Positions 53,998-64,000 of a DNA stretch of 64,000 nucleotides are shown piece after piece. Every line of letters begins with the position of its first letter. The stretch's first letter is position 1. The notes under the pieces are model-generated. The model was given only the letters and a program-made list of their open reading frames with translations. It ran no database searches and was not told the origin of the DNA. This stretch comes from Psococerastis gibbosa. Lineage: Eukaryota > Arthropoda > Insecta > Psocodea > Psocidae. Made by a program: the position numbers and the translations under genes. The stretch covers positions 42,653,469 through 42,717,468 of the forward strand of contig OZ020485.1 in the NCBI GenBank assembly GCA_963971405.1, in the 5' to 3' direction.

Positions 53998-56900
53998 TTA
54001 AACCCCAATAGGATCTTTATCTTTATCTGAAACAAAGACATTTATGCCAGAAAATGCATCTGTAAGTTTCTTGGCAAATACAGCCAGATATCCACGTTCA
54101 GAATTACTGTGGTTATAAAGTATGACCGATGTACCGTTATGGGCAGCATCTAGTAGAACGTGATGAGGTAGTTCTCCTGTCAGGAACACATCAGCTGACG
54201 CATTAGTGATTAGACTAGCTCCAGCGCCAGCACACACACCCAAAGTACGGACTGGAGTATCTGCAAAATATAACATGACACGGTTAACAGAAAATCGGAG
54301 GGGGGAAATCCTCATAAGGCGCATATTCCACCGACCGGCTAGGGCTAAATACAAATACGGTGACGTGGTAACAGACATTCTAGACTTAGGCGGGATTTCC
54401 ATAGACCTCGCATTACAGAATGCAAATGACATTGACGGAAATGTTGGTTTTACTCTATGCTATACTTAAAATTGATCAATGATCATAGAGTAAAATCACA
54501 AACAAACTAAAATTAAAAAATGGCTTCATGGGATATGTTAAGTACAAAAATTTTAATAGATTTCTATAAAAAGAAAAATTCAAATTTCCGTCAATGTCAT
54601 TTGCATTCTGCAATGCGAGGTCGGTGGAAACCCCGCCTAAGTCTAGAATGTCTGCTACCACGTCACCGTATTTGTATTTAGCCCTAGCCGGTCGGTGGAA
54701 TATACGCCTTAGTGTAAACAACAAATGTCTCAAGAAATATCAATCGTAGAGCTGTCACAAATATCAGGACAAACAGAAGAATTTTCTGAGCATTTCAATA
54801 CATGATTATACAGATCGGCCACAATTAATGAATTTGATTTGTACAAAAACCCCTTGGGGTGGCAGTCCCAATGAAGGAGTTCAAGCACTGGGGCCAATTA
54901 CTGTTAGTGAAGGCCACATGTCATGTATCGAAATGTAGAGGATCATTTCTGTCAATTTAAAATTTATTTTTGACGGCTCTACGATCGATATTTCTTCAGA
55001 ATCTACTTCGTAAAAAAACGCGTAGTGGGGGTAATTCGATTATTAATCAATTGGAATTTTAATTGCTCAAAGCCAGTAGTTAAGACCCTGTGCGCAAAGA
55101 CAGCTTGTACGCAGCAGATAACGGTTGGTGTACAAAAGCAGATTTTCGTGCACCTTGCACCAGCAGAAGCTCAACATAAAAAAATCACCTAAGGTTGACT
55201 TTGCCTTTGTGCAACAATCCATTTGCTCCAGTGATAGATCTGCTGCGTAGAATCTTCCTTTCTGCACCAGGCCTAAGGTTACTATGTCCTTTTGCCCAAT
55301 TCCAAAGCATCGGCAATATACGAAAATATATATATATATATAAATATACGACTTTTTTTCGCGCCATAATCTAATAGTTGCAACTCTCCCTAGTAGTTTT
55401 TATTGAAAATGGCGATATATATATAACACTTTCATCGTCGTCATCATTGTCCGTCAACGGTAACTGAAACCATCGAGACACGAAAAAGTAAGTGAGATGC
55501 AGTTGTGAGGTTCGGTGGACAAATACGATTTCATGTCGCGACTGCAACGCGGAATTATGGTCGAGATACACTGCAGCAAATGGGTTAGAGCACAAAGGCG
55601 ATTTATCGACCCCCATTGCTAGCGTGGTACTCAGCGTTAATAGCTGCGGCAGAAAAGCGCCCTTGTGCACATTTACTGTAAGCCTATGGCCGGCCCATTA
55701 AATGATGACTAGTTTCTTAAACGATTATGAAATTATGCTGCTTCGATAGCAGAATGGTAGCTTGTTCGTACTTGTGCGAGTCTCTACACATCATGCAATC
55801 GGTACCCTGTCGTAACGCAACACAGGTAGTACCGGGTACCTATTGAGGCGCCTGACGAGATTATTCGGAAACATTCAGTGAATTTCGTTTGTATGCGAAT
55901 AATCTTTAAAAAAAAAAAAAAGTAGACTAATCATACCAACTTACCTAATGTAGCATTAGAAGCCATCGCTATTCGCACACAGGGCTCAGCAGTCAAAGTC
56001 TTGGCTTTTTCCAGAATCTGCCTTAAGGCCAAGGGCGCCTTCAGCTTCCCCACTCGGCCGGCCCCACAATTTCCTTCTTTTTTCAAAATTGGCTCTGCAT
56101 TTTCTAGATCTGTTAATTAAAATGGCGGATTTAATGCCCATGCCGCGGTTTTTCATAATTGGTATTCGGTGGAAATGAACAGAGCTGTACCAGGCCTTTA
56201 CACTTTGGCTCAGTAAGAAAAACGTGTAGCTAAACACAACCTTCACCGTGCATAAATTGGATTAGATGAAATTAAACTACAGCCTACCGTAAGGAGAGAG
56301 TAGCCAGTCGTTAACACCTCCTTGAACCGCGTCCCATCTCGTATGAGGAGAATACAATGCTATTTTGTTTTCAAGACACAGTCCAATAACTCGCTCCTGG
56401 AAAAGAAGGAAATATGAAGAGTAACTTTAGGGGCAGCGTAAATTGAAATAAGGGATAGCGCAACGTTGTTTTTCAATAGATCTGGCTTACTGCTTTTAAG
56501 TAGTAAGCGTATTTACATCATCTGCACCTCGAAAGTGAAATTCTTTAGACGGAATAGAAAACTCATTTTTGTTTCTTCAATGTTCTGTTTCATCTACTGA
56601 TTGGCTGAGTGAAGTCCGAGATTTTCACCAAATGACACACAAGGAGGAGAGATGGGAGAACATGAATCAGTCCTTGTAGCCTAGATTTACTTAATTAGGC
56701 GAATTACTAACTTACAGAGAAATTTCATTAGGTTTAGAACTTTACCCGCAGGCATTGACCGAAATAACAATTTAACTTTTAACTCATAGCTCATTACTTA
56801 TTGAGAGTTAGCTGATTTAAGCAGGCTTGATTAGGATAGGGCCGATGTTTGGGAATTGGGATATGAAACGCATGTCTGAACATCGTCATCAGGAAGAACT

Positions 56901-57693
56901 TGTATCGTGGTCCATTGACCCTGCCAACGGCACCATCAGTTTCAGGCATTATTGGCATTGATTCCGAATGAATTCGAGACATTGGCAAATTGGTTCACTC
57001 CTTGATGTCAACCCACAGCGACTACAAGTGCCAATGGGCAAGCTCAGACATTCTTACCATTGACATTGTAACAGATATGCTAGCTTGACTTCACCAAAAT
57101 ATGGGAACGAGTCTATATCGTATTTATTATATTTTAGTAAGGTAATAATAATACAATAATATGGGTAGTCATATAGGCCCTGGTATGTATATAAACAAAT
57201 AAATGCATCTAAATATGTACAGACTTGAGGCTGCCATGATTTTTAATGTTTTGAATATACCTGTGATAAAGTCAGAGAAAATAGAAATCGAAATGTTTTA
57301 CTCCAATTAATATTTTCCCCACTTTAGTACAGGGTGGCTATGTGAGGACCTTGGTGGCCTATTTAGTAACTGCAGTTACAATATTTAAAAAAAAATACCT
57401 ACCTTCCATTTGCTGGTAGTAATTTTCTTTAGAGGACTGAATATAGGAGGATGGTAAGATATAATCAGCTGTGCACTTTTCTCTATGGCCTCGTTCGTCA
57501 CAGCCTCTGTCAGGTCGTTCGTAAGAAGGACATTTTGGACAAGGATCGGCGTCTGGGGTTCCAGCAGAAGTCCCGTATTATCCCAGTCTTCTGCTAAATG
57601 AGGACCTGCGAAGCTCTCCAAAAATTCGACAACCTTTCTTAATCCAATTCCACTTTGGCTGCCCATTGCTCGAAGAAATTGCTTGCCAACCAT
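53998..57693 (-). CDS. NIF3L1: NIF3-like protein 1 (NIF3L1), short form
   Basis: Conserved di-metal protein of the NIF3/YbgI family, exact reaction unsettled. Minus-strand exons, all in phase: 57403-57693, 56288-56396, 55945-56109 and 53998-54260, giving 275 residues. Metal-site and family motifs: AEDWDNTGLLLE; LIISYHPPIFSPLKK; YSPHTRWDAVQGGVNDWL; GAGRVGKL; CAGAGASL; FLTGELPHH; NHSNSERGYL. The human protein has about 377 residues; the missing hundred correspond to the central insert between the SPHT region and the GxGRxG region. The intron at that place is only 178 bp, too short to hide it. Bacterial members of about 250 residues also lack the insert, so this is a natural short form, not an obvious deletion. 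The 1.7-kb last intron holds two MITEs and a SINE. Confidence 0.93.
54318..54708. mobile_element. Hairpin MITE (GGCG..TATTCCACC family), copy E, long-arm type
   Basis: 391 bp. Ends GGCGCATATTCCACCGACCG and, complement of the right, GGCGTATATTCCACCGACCG. Arms of about 150 bp pair closely (GGCTAGGGCTAAATACAAAT; GGTGACGTGGTA; CAGACATTCTAGACTTAGGC). Flanks are TAA and TTA, a 3-bp site with one change. It lies in the last NIF3L1 intron. Confidence 0.88.
54729..55000. mobile_element. MITE with about 40-bp inverted repeats
   Basis: The left end CTCAAGAAATATCAATCGTA then GAGCTGTCACAAAT pairs with the right end, whose complement is CTGAAGAAATATCGATCGTA then GAGCCGTCAAAAAT. Partial relatives are at 18005 and 31990. 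It starts about 20 bp after copy E in the same intron. Confidence 0.75.
55737..55922 (+). repeat. tRNA-like SINE, copy 6 (best preserved)
   Basis: Starts TGCTTCGATAGCAGAATGGT, in which TAGCAGAATGG resembles a pol III A box. It continues GTACTTGTGCGAGTCTCTAC, CATGCAATCGGTACCC, TGTCGTAACGCAACACAGGT, TTCGGAAACATTCAGTGAAT and CGTTTGTATGCGAATAATCT, and ends in a run of A. A B box is not clear; TGTCGTAACTC in the family is the closest candidate. It lies in the last NIF3L1 intron. Confidence 0.75.
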
Positions 57694-59203
57694 TCAAAGT
57701 CTCCACCTACAACTGTATATATTTCTATTATTCTTATCGATTAGATTTATTAGAACATTAAAAGGCAATTTGAATGCTATCACACAAGTCAGTCACTTCC
57801 TCAACACCACCTCCATCTCAATCTCAACATTCCTCTATAGAGGAAGGTGGTGTTGAATTGTTTGTAGCCAACCTGGGTCAGAGTGATAGGGCTGTTGTAC
57901 TGACAATTGTCCTAAATGGCATAATAATGATTCACACTGAACAGCTCGGTCTAAAGGTGACACACGTGTGCACCAGTGTACCTATGGCCTACTGTCATCA
58001 ATGAGCGTTATTATTAGCCAATCAGAGCGCTAGTTACATGTCTTTTAGACTACTGATGGGTAGGCTCCCTGAAGTGATAAAAGACTTGTAACGGCGACTT
58101 AGAGGACAATTCGCAGACATTCGCTGTTACCAGACTGAAGAAAATAGTAAGAGAGAACGACTACAAGACTGCGTGTAGGGTAAGTGTATATAATAATTAT
58201 ATTGTATATTTAATCATTTAAGTCTCTTTTACATACAGCCTCCTATATGGTAAAATAAACCATAACAGGGCTTTTTTTTCTGGTATAAAAACGTATGATT
58301 TATTATTATTATTACATTGCGATTTTGGGAGCATATAAGTGGCAATTGTTGAAATAATTAGTTTTGAAGCTAATAAGGTAGCAGATGAATAAAAATCCAT
58401 GTGGGTTAACCATAGTTGTCCCCCAATCCGATATGGTAGTTGGGTTGCCAGATCTACATTATTTTAATATTAGTTATTGAAATGCTAAAAACAAACTATT
58501 TCGCACCTAAATTTTCAGTGATACGTGATGCTATAATATTGTTGTCTCACTTCTTTAGGTTCATTTTTAGGTCGAACCTTGTCAGGTTTGGTAGCCCTTA
58601 CTGCAGGTTTTGGCTTATTGTAACCCGGTTAGCCTCCTTTATCATAACCTGTTATTTCACATTGTGTCCCTCTGGTTACACCTTCCCTTAGTTACATAGC
58701 TGCTGTGGTAGCCCCTGAACCAAGTACTGATTTTGCTTCGCCATAGTCCGGGTCTCACTTGTCCCCGTAGCGTTGCCACTCAACACACGTTCCACAAATT
58801 TTCCAGCACCTATCAGACCAGCAAGTGTCTGCACATTCTGACAAGTCTTTTGGCAGTCTCTAGATCATGTACACCGTCATTGAGGCCATCAAACGTAGCA
58901 GCAGCAGCAGGATGCAATGCTCAGATTGTTCAATTTGACAAGCTGTTGCAAGTCAGATTCCAACAAAAAGCACTGTTTCCAGAAGCTATGCCGACGGCTA
59001 AAATTAGATTTATTAATGACAAATGTTTACATTATTTTGACCAAACAAATGACGTATTTAAAATAAATAAATCTGGCAACCCTAAGTGGGCAGCTAAATC
59101 ATTAAACGATAGGTTGGTAATATTTTTCGTGTTGGCAGATAACTATTTGTCCACAAGAAAATATAACAAACAATCAATTTTAATCGATACTAATAATATT
59201 TTT
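57694..59203. other. Region between NIF3L1 start and CIAO1 end
   Basis: Upstream flank of NIF3L1 and 3' flank of CIAO1. 57790-57850 contains a short inverted repeat (TCAACACCACCTCC and GGAGGTGGTGTTGAA-like). 58020 has a CCAAT motif. An open plus-strand frame at 58733-59212 overlaps the CIAO1 end and resembles nothing I know. No gene is supported. Confidence 0.5.
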
Positions 59204-61155
59204 TTAATCTGAGTATTGCCACAAATGAACAGATCCATCGTCACTACAAGAAGCTAAGAGACCATTCACAGCTGGGTTCCATGCAACACAATTCACGTCA
59301 GCCGGATGAGCACGTTCTACTGAGGCACTAAGTTCAAAGTTTGGAGCATGGGGATCTGAATCCGCTGATTCGGAGAAGATGCGGATGGCGTCATCACCAC
59401 AGGCTGTTGCTATAGCGTCGGTCCTGTGACACCAAGTCACATCGTAGATGGTACGCGTGTGGAAGCCCGTAAGAGTAGCAGATAATTTCCAGACAGGTTC
59501 TCCGTCAGGTGTTGGAATATTTCTATCATTTCCAGGTCGATATTCGTTCCAGACTTTAATGGACTGGTCATCAGAAGCTGATACTAAGCGTGATCCAGTC
59601 TTATCGAAGGAGACGCTCCATGCGGTTGAGTCATGGGAAGAAAGTGTTGCGAAGCAATTCCAGTCGTTATCGCTAGGATCCTCTTTGAACATTTTGATGG
59701 AATTATCGTAGCTAGCTGATGCGAGGATTTCCAATTCCGGGTGCCATCGAACCTGAAATATTGCATCATAAATCAAATCATAACGGGCCACAGGGTCGAT
59801 CGCTATTAAAGGAAGCGACGTCAAATAATTGAAAAGGGCAACAAAGAAATTAACTTATCCACAAATGGTTTTTTAAATTTATATTTTAAATGCTAAGGCT
59901 GAGTTTCATTTATCTATTTATCAGCATTATTTTGTCTATAAGATGCTAAGGATGGGTTAGGTTTCAATTTAATTTCTATTCCCGAAACAAATCCATCCCT
60001 TTTTACCAAATTATGGTCTCTTACCTTCGCCACTATATTTCATTTGAAATATTAATCAATTTAACTAATTTCAAGGCAATCTTACATAGCTCACCGAAGT
60101 GACCCACAATGCACTAGCGAATTCAATTTGCTGACCGAGTAACGAGGGGGTTCTAGGATTACAAGCCTTGCTTACTGTTTGTCCGCGAGGTTCTCTTTCG
60201 GTACAAAGTGAGCCAATCGAGGAGATTATTATTCACCTAGGGGCCTCCAGCACGGGTCAATTCTTTGGGGTCCCCCTACCACCTATTGATGTAACATGCA
60301 TTGATATAGTGCTGTAAAAAAAGTTTATTATCTTATATTATATTACCTTTTTCACATCCTGGGAGTGGGCGTTTAGTACAGCGGCACATTCAAATTCATC
60401 GTCGGCTATCTCCCACACCCACACAGTCTTATCTCTGCTGCATGTGGCCAAGAGTTGTCCACTGGCAGCCCATGCAACGGATTTGACTTCATTTTCATGG
60501 CCCTCAAGTGTTATGTTGCATTCCCATTGCCCACCTTTTTTATCCCAAATACCGACAGTAGCATCAAAACTAGCCGAAGCTGAAAACGAATATAATGACA
60601 GTAAATAATAATTTTAACAGCTGAACCGCCTCCAAGCAACATTTTTTTAATTGCAGCCGAAACTTTCTTTTCGATTCACCAAAATACATAAACTGAGACC
60701 AGTGAGACGAACTGAAAAGTTTTTCTAACCTGTGCTGAGACTTCGAATTCGGACAAAGATGTCTCAAAACAGAAACAGAAATGAATTAGTTTACGCTTAG
60801 CTTTCCAACAATTTTACAAGTGAGTTGAGTGACTTCCATAAGAGTGAGGGGCTGAAGATCCCAGGGTTGTGGGACGGACTATAACAGCCTATTATGCACG
60901 TATACAGTATGAGCAGTAAGCTAACTTACCAATATAATTTCCACAAGGTGACCAGCTGACTTCCCTAATGGCGCGCTTATGTCCTTCGGTCAGTTTTGTC
61001 TTTAGCGACCATTTGCCAGAAAAATCTTTTGTCCACAGCAAGATATTTTTATCCTCTCCACAAGTTGCTAGTATTTCACCTTTTGGATTCCAAGCCACAC
61101 TCCATGCCCTTTCGTCGTGACCTTTTAATTTCTCAACTAATTCTAGCTTTCCCAT
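59204..61155 (-). CDS. CIAO1: CIAO1, cytosolic Fe-S cluster assembly WD40 protein
   Basis: WD40 adaptor of the CIA targeting complex (with MMS19 and CIAO2B) that hands Fe-S clusters to cytosolic and nuclear apoproteins. Minus-strand exons: 60930-61155, 60347-60579 and 59204-59752, all in phase, giving 335 residues (human 339), so it is complete. Seven WD repeats are visible, with GH...W...D-x-x-x-x-x-W/F endings such as [20 protein letters not shown] / [28 protein letters not shown] / [28 protein letters not shown] / [28 protein letters not shown] / [18 protein letters not shown] / [18 protein letters not shown] / DDAIRIF and [11 protein letters not shown] / DGSVHLWQ. The C-terminus is HLWQYSD. 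It starts back to back with the golgin gene. Confidence 0.96.
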
Positions 61156-61857
61156 AGCACTTCGCTGAAAATATTACACCATGAACTTGCGTATTCCCAC
61201 TAATAAATTAACGCGCATGTTGGTTTATAAATGTAAGGCGGTCAGGCATTGGAAAGATTTAACTTATTTATTTAAGGCGCCGAGGCAGGTTGTCAATTGA
61301 TCCCATTTTTTGTTTTATCTTCTCACGTACATACGTATAATGTAAATTAAGTACCAGTTTCTTTTTTTTAAATTTTTGAACTAAAAAGCAATATCGTCAA
61401 TATCGATGTTTTCATGCTTGCTCACTAAAGCACACTACCGAATCTCGCTGAAAAGGCACGTACGCTAACTTTTATGGTAGATTGTACGAAACTCTGATAT
61501 TTTTTTTTGTGCCCTACACGACAGAAATCAATAGCTAGCTGCTAGGCTGTAGGCGTGAGTTTCTTACTCGTGCCCCATTGGACCCCTACTACAGATATAC
61601 TTACATAATTAGAAAGAAAAGCAGCTGGTAAAATCCAATAAAATAAATTATCCTTCCCTACCACCTATATATTATAATATTTAAATATTTATTTAATTAT
61701 TTGTCAACATTCAACAAACTTGGGCCTTACGGCCTTGAGATATTTTGGATGGGGCCCTGAAAGTCGCCATATTTGTTGATATTGACACCTCAAAAAGTCA
61801 AAACATGATTTTTTCAAAATAGTATTTTTTAATAATTTTACGACTAAATTTGGTACC
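61156..61857. promoter_or_regulatory. Intergenic region between divergent CIAO1 and golgin starts
   Basis: About 700 bp that must hold the promoters and 5' UTRs of both genes. I see no TATA box at a convincing distance, no CpG-rich block and no recognised repeat. The call rests on gene arrangement only. Confidence 0.4.
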
Positions 61858-64000
61858 ATGGCTTGGTTAGGAAGCACATTGGGTGATGGGCTGACTTCCC
61901 TTAAGGGTCAAATTACTAAGATCACCAAAGATGTTATTGTTATGGCAGATGACCCTCTTGGCTCCACGTCATACGAAGGGCGAATAAACGAATTAGAAGA
62001 ATTGTTGAAAGCTAAAGAAACGGAAATTAAAAAGCTTCAATATGCGAATGAAGTTCTGAAATCTCACAAAAACTTCGAGTGGTCTGACGATCAGTTTCAA
62101 GACGTTTGTACATTAGAAACTAAAGTTTCTGAATTAAAATCGGAAAATAAGAGATTAGAAAAGTTATTAGAAGATTATGATGCAGATTACCAAAAAGAGC
62201 TTGAAAATATTTTAAAAGATAGAGATAACTGGAAGAAGGCTGCCGAAAATAACAGATGGCAAAGCAGTACCGGTGAAGAGGCTGGAGAAATTATCAGACA
62301 ACTTACTGTTAAAAACAATGTTCTTCTGGAGGAAGGAAAGAAAAAGGATAGAGAGTTGGAATATTACAAAAGTGAAGTTTCGCGTCTCAAAGGCACAGTG
62401 CTAAAACCAAAAGCAGACAACAAATTTAACACAAGTAATGGTGATGGTGCTATAAAACAAGAGCTTGAGAATGTTAACCTGATGGCGGCTGACTCTAAAA
62501 ATTCTGAGGAGGAAATTAGAAATTTGAAAGTGCTAGTTGAAGAAAAGGAAATCAAATTCGCGGAGTGTATAGAAGAGATTAAACGAATTCACGGCGAAAA
62601 CCAAATGCTTGACTCAGATAACTCTTCTTTAATGACTGAAAAAGCAGAGATGGAGGTCTTAGTCCAAAACTTGCGAGCTACTGTTAATGACTTGGAAATA
62701 AATCTTAGCAAAGAAAGGGAATCAGTTGGCGAGCTAGATTTGCAGCATGCCGACTTCGTTAAAATGTTAAAAGATATCCAGCTTGAAAAAGAGACGAACG
62801 AACATAATTTGACTAGTAAAATTCAAAACATTCAAAGTGAACATGAAAGTGTAATAATGAAGTTGAAAGAGGTAGAGGCAAGTAATATTGATGAGCATCG
62901 TCAGTATACTATTATCATTGATGGCTTGAAGACAGAAAAAACAAACCTCACTGAAAGGTGCGAGGAGCTTTTAGAAGAAATAAATATATTAAGTAGTAAC
63001 CAGCAATCGCTACGGGATAAAATTGATGAGCTCACAAATTCGCAAAAAAGTAGCAATGTCACGAACGCATCACATCAGAATCCTATTAATATGGGTAATA
63101 AATTAGTGGACGAAGTTAATATGACTGCGATGGATACAGGTTATGCGGATGAAGTCCAGAATCATTTCTACAGGCAGATTGAAGAAAACGTCTTGCAAAA
63201 TGAAAACACTTCACTGAAGGAAACTGTCAAGAGTTTAAGTACATTAAATGATGAACTAAAACAACGTATTTCAGACAATGAACGGGCTATGCAAGACTTA
63301 ACTACCAAGAATGAAGAACTTAAATCGGCGATGAGTGAATTAGAAGCTTCTTCAGCGAGTAAGGTAGAAATCGACCGCTTAACTGAAGAGTTTCAATCAT
63401 TCCAGGGGCATATAGGAGCATTAAGAAGTAGTCTGGAAGAAAAAGATAATCAGTTAAAAGAGTTCAGTGAAGGCACTGGGAAATTAGCCTCCGAAAATTA
63501 TGAACTTGCCAAAAAGCTGAAATTGCTGAAGGATAAAGATGAGACTGTTGAACGTTTAGCGTCGCAACTTGCAGATTGTCAAGAGCAAGTTAAAAGGCTG
63601 GAGACTGAATTAGAGAAGAAAGAAAATCTACTAACGACACTAAGCGAAGAGAAAAATGAGTTCCTAGAAATGGCTGGATTAATAAACACGCTAAGGGAGC
63701 AACATAATATCGAAACAAAACGCTTTACTGACGAAATAAAGCAACTGCAAATGACACTTTCAGCTCAGACATCAGAAAATGAAAAACAAATAAATAGTCT
63801 TTCTCAGCATGTGGAAAAGTTGAGAGAAGAAAATGGCAAATTGGTTGAAGAATTGCAAGAAATTAGAACCCATTTTGAAGGGAAAATACCTGTTGCTTGT
63901 GAGTGGATGACTACCCTTGAACAAGAAGCATTGCAATTGGCTAATTTTGTTGGTGTTGCTGTAACCAGACCTATAAACATGACTGCTTGTATGCAAGAAG
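61858..64000 (+). CDS. TRIP11: Golgin, GMAP-210/TRIP11-like, N-terminal part
   Basis: Open for 714 codons from ATG 61858 to the window edge, with no intron. The start MAWLGSTLGDGLTSLKGQIT followed by KITKDVI matches the N-terminal lipid-packing-sensor helix of GMAP-210, which binds small curved vesicles at the cis-Golgi. The rest is almost continuous coiled coil rich in E, K, L, Q and N (for example RINELEELLKAKETEIKKLQ; ELENILKDRDNWKKAAENN; NLKVLVEEKEIKFAECIEEI). The family is about 1,400-2,000 residues and ends in a GRIP-related Arf1-binding (GRAB) domain, which lies beyond this window. Another coiled-coil golgin is possible; the ALPS-like start is the main reason for the choice. Confidence 0.7.
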   Translation, partial: MAWLGSTLGDGLTSLKGQITKITKDVIVMADDPLGSTSYEGRINELEELLKAKETEIKKLQYANEVLKSHKNFEWSDDQFQDVCTLETKVSELKSENKRLEKLLEDYDADYQKELENILKDRDNWKKAAENNRWQSSTGEEAGEIIRQLTVKNNVLLEEGKKKDRELEYYKSEVSRLKGTVLKPKADNKFNTSNGDGAIKQELENVNLMAADSKNSEEEIRNLKVLVEEKEIKFAECIEEIKRIHGENQMLDSDNSSLMTEKAEMEVLVQNLRATVNDLEINLSKERESVGELDLQHADFVKMLKDIQLEKETNEHNLTSKIQNIQSEHESVIMKLKEVEASNIDEHRQYTIIIDGLKTEKTNLTERCEELLEEINILSSNQQSLRDKIDELTNSQKSSNVTNASHQNPINMGNKLVDEVNMTAMDTGYADEVQNHFYRQIEENVLQNENTSLKETVKSLSTLNDELKQRISDNERAMQDLTTKNEELKSAMSELEASSASKVEIDRLTEEFQSFQGHIGALRSSLEEKDNQLKEFSEGTGKLASENYELAKKLKLLKDKDETVERLASQLADCQEQVKRLETELEKKENLLTTLSEEKNEFLEMAGLINTLREQHNIETKRFTDEIKQLQMTLSAQTSENEKQINSLSQHVEKLREENGKLVEELQEIRTHFEGKIPVACEWMTTLEQEALQLANFVGVAVTRPINMTACMQE

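Noticed and set aside
55328-55345. TA dinucleotide run
   Set aside because: Ordinary short microsatellite in an intron, no further meaning seen.
58733-59212. Plus-strand frame of 159 codons near the CIAO1 end
   Set aside because: Runs into the last CIAO1 exon on the opposite strand, and the sequence is low in conserved-looking motifs. The minus strand at 58560-58740 also gives short basic stretches; neither is convincing.

Overview
This window is nuclear DNA from an invertebrate animal. The evidence is spliced genes with GT-AG introns of about 0.1 to 1.5 kb, all encoding conserved animal proteins, and a dense load of transposons of kinds common in arthropod genomes. An arthropod is my best guess; the species cannot be named from the sequence.

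Layout, left to right. (1) 397-6597 (+): C-terminal part of dynactin p150-Glued, nine exons. (2) 6598-8819: intergenic, with LINE and SINE debris. (3) 8820-27829 (+): EPG5, an autophagosome-lysosome tethering factor, about 19 kb with about 20 exons, one of them 3.5 kb. (4) 27830-29938: intergenic repeats. (5) 29939-34521 (-): the eIF2-alpha kinase HRI (EIF2AK1), lacking an identifiable first exon. (6) 34555-45949: a transposon cluster. A small hairpin element is split by two unrelated Gypsy-type LTR retrotransposons, followed by a mariner. (7) 48029-49399 (+): SIL1, the ER co-chaperone of BiP, in one exon. (8) 52187-52461 (+): a possible tiny two-exon gene. (9) 53998-57693 (-): NIF3L1, short form. 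(10) 59204-61155 (-): CIAO1, a seven-bladed WD40 protein of cytosolic Fe-S assembly. (11) 61858-64000 (+): start of a golgin, most like GMAP-210/TRIP11, running off the window. CIAO1 and the golgin are divergent with about 700 bp between starts.

The genes are unrelated housekeeping genes and do not form a pathway cluster. Dynactin, EPG5 and GMAP-210 all act in membrane traffic, and HRI and SIL1 both serve proteostasis, but I see no sign that neighbourhood matters.

The most distinctive content is the repeats. There is a family of hairpin MITEs with GGCG-(N)-TATTCCACC ends, 3-bp TTA/TAA target duplications and a shared internal TGGTAGCAGACAT box in otherwise unrelated bodies. There is a tRNA-like SINE in about six copies, three hAT-type MITEs with 8-bp duplications, two large fold-back elements, a Helitron-like end, LINE 3' fragments and one LTR element with apparently identical LTRs. 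In the genes, the notable points are an HHD catalytic loop in HRI, a 42-bp micro-exon in dynactin, a NIF3L1 without its central insert, and an unresolved exon junction in EPG5 where transposons have landed. No CRISPR, operon or other prokaryotic feature is present, and I found no convincing undescribed gene system.
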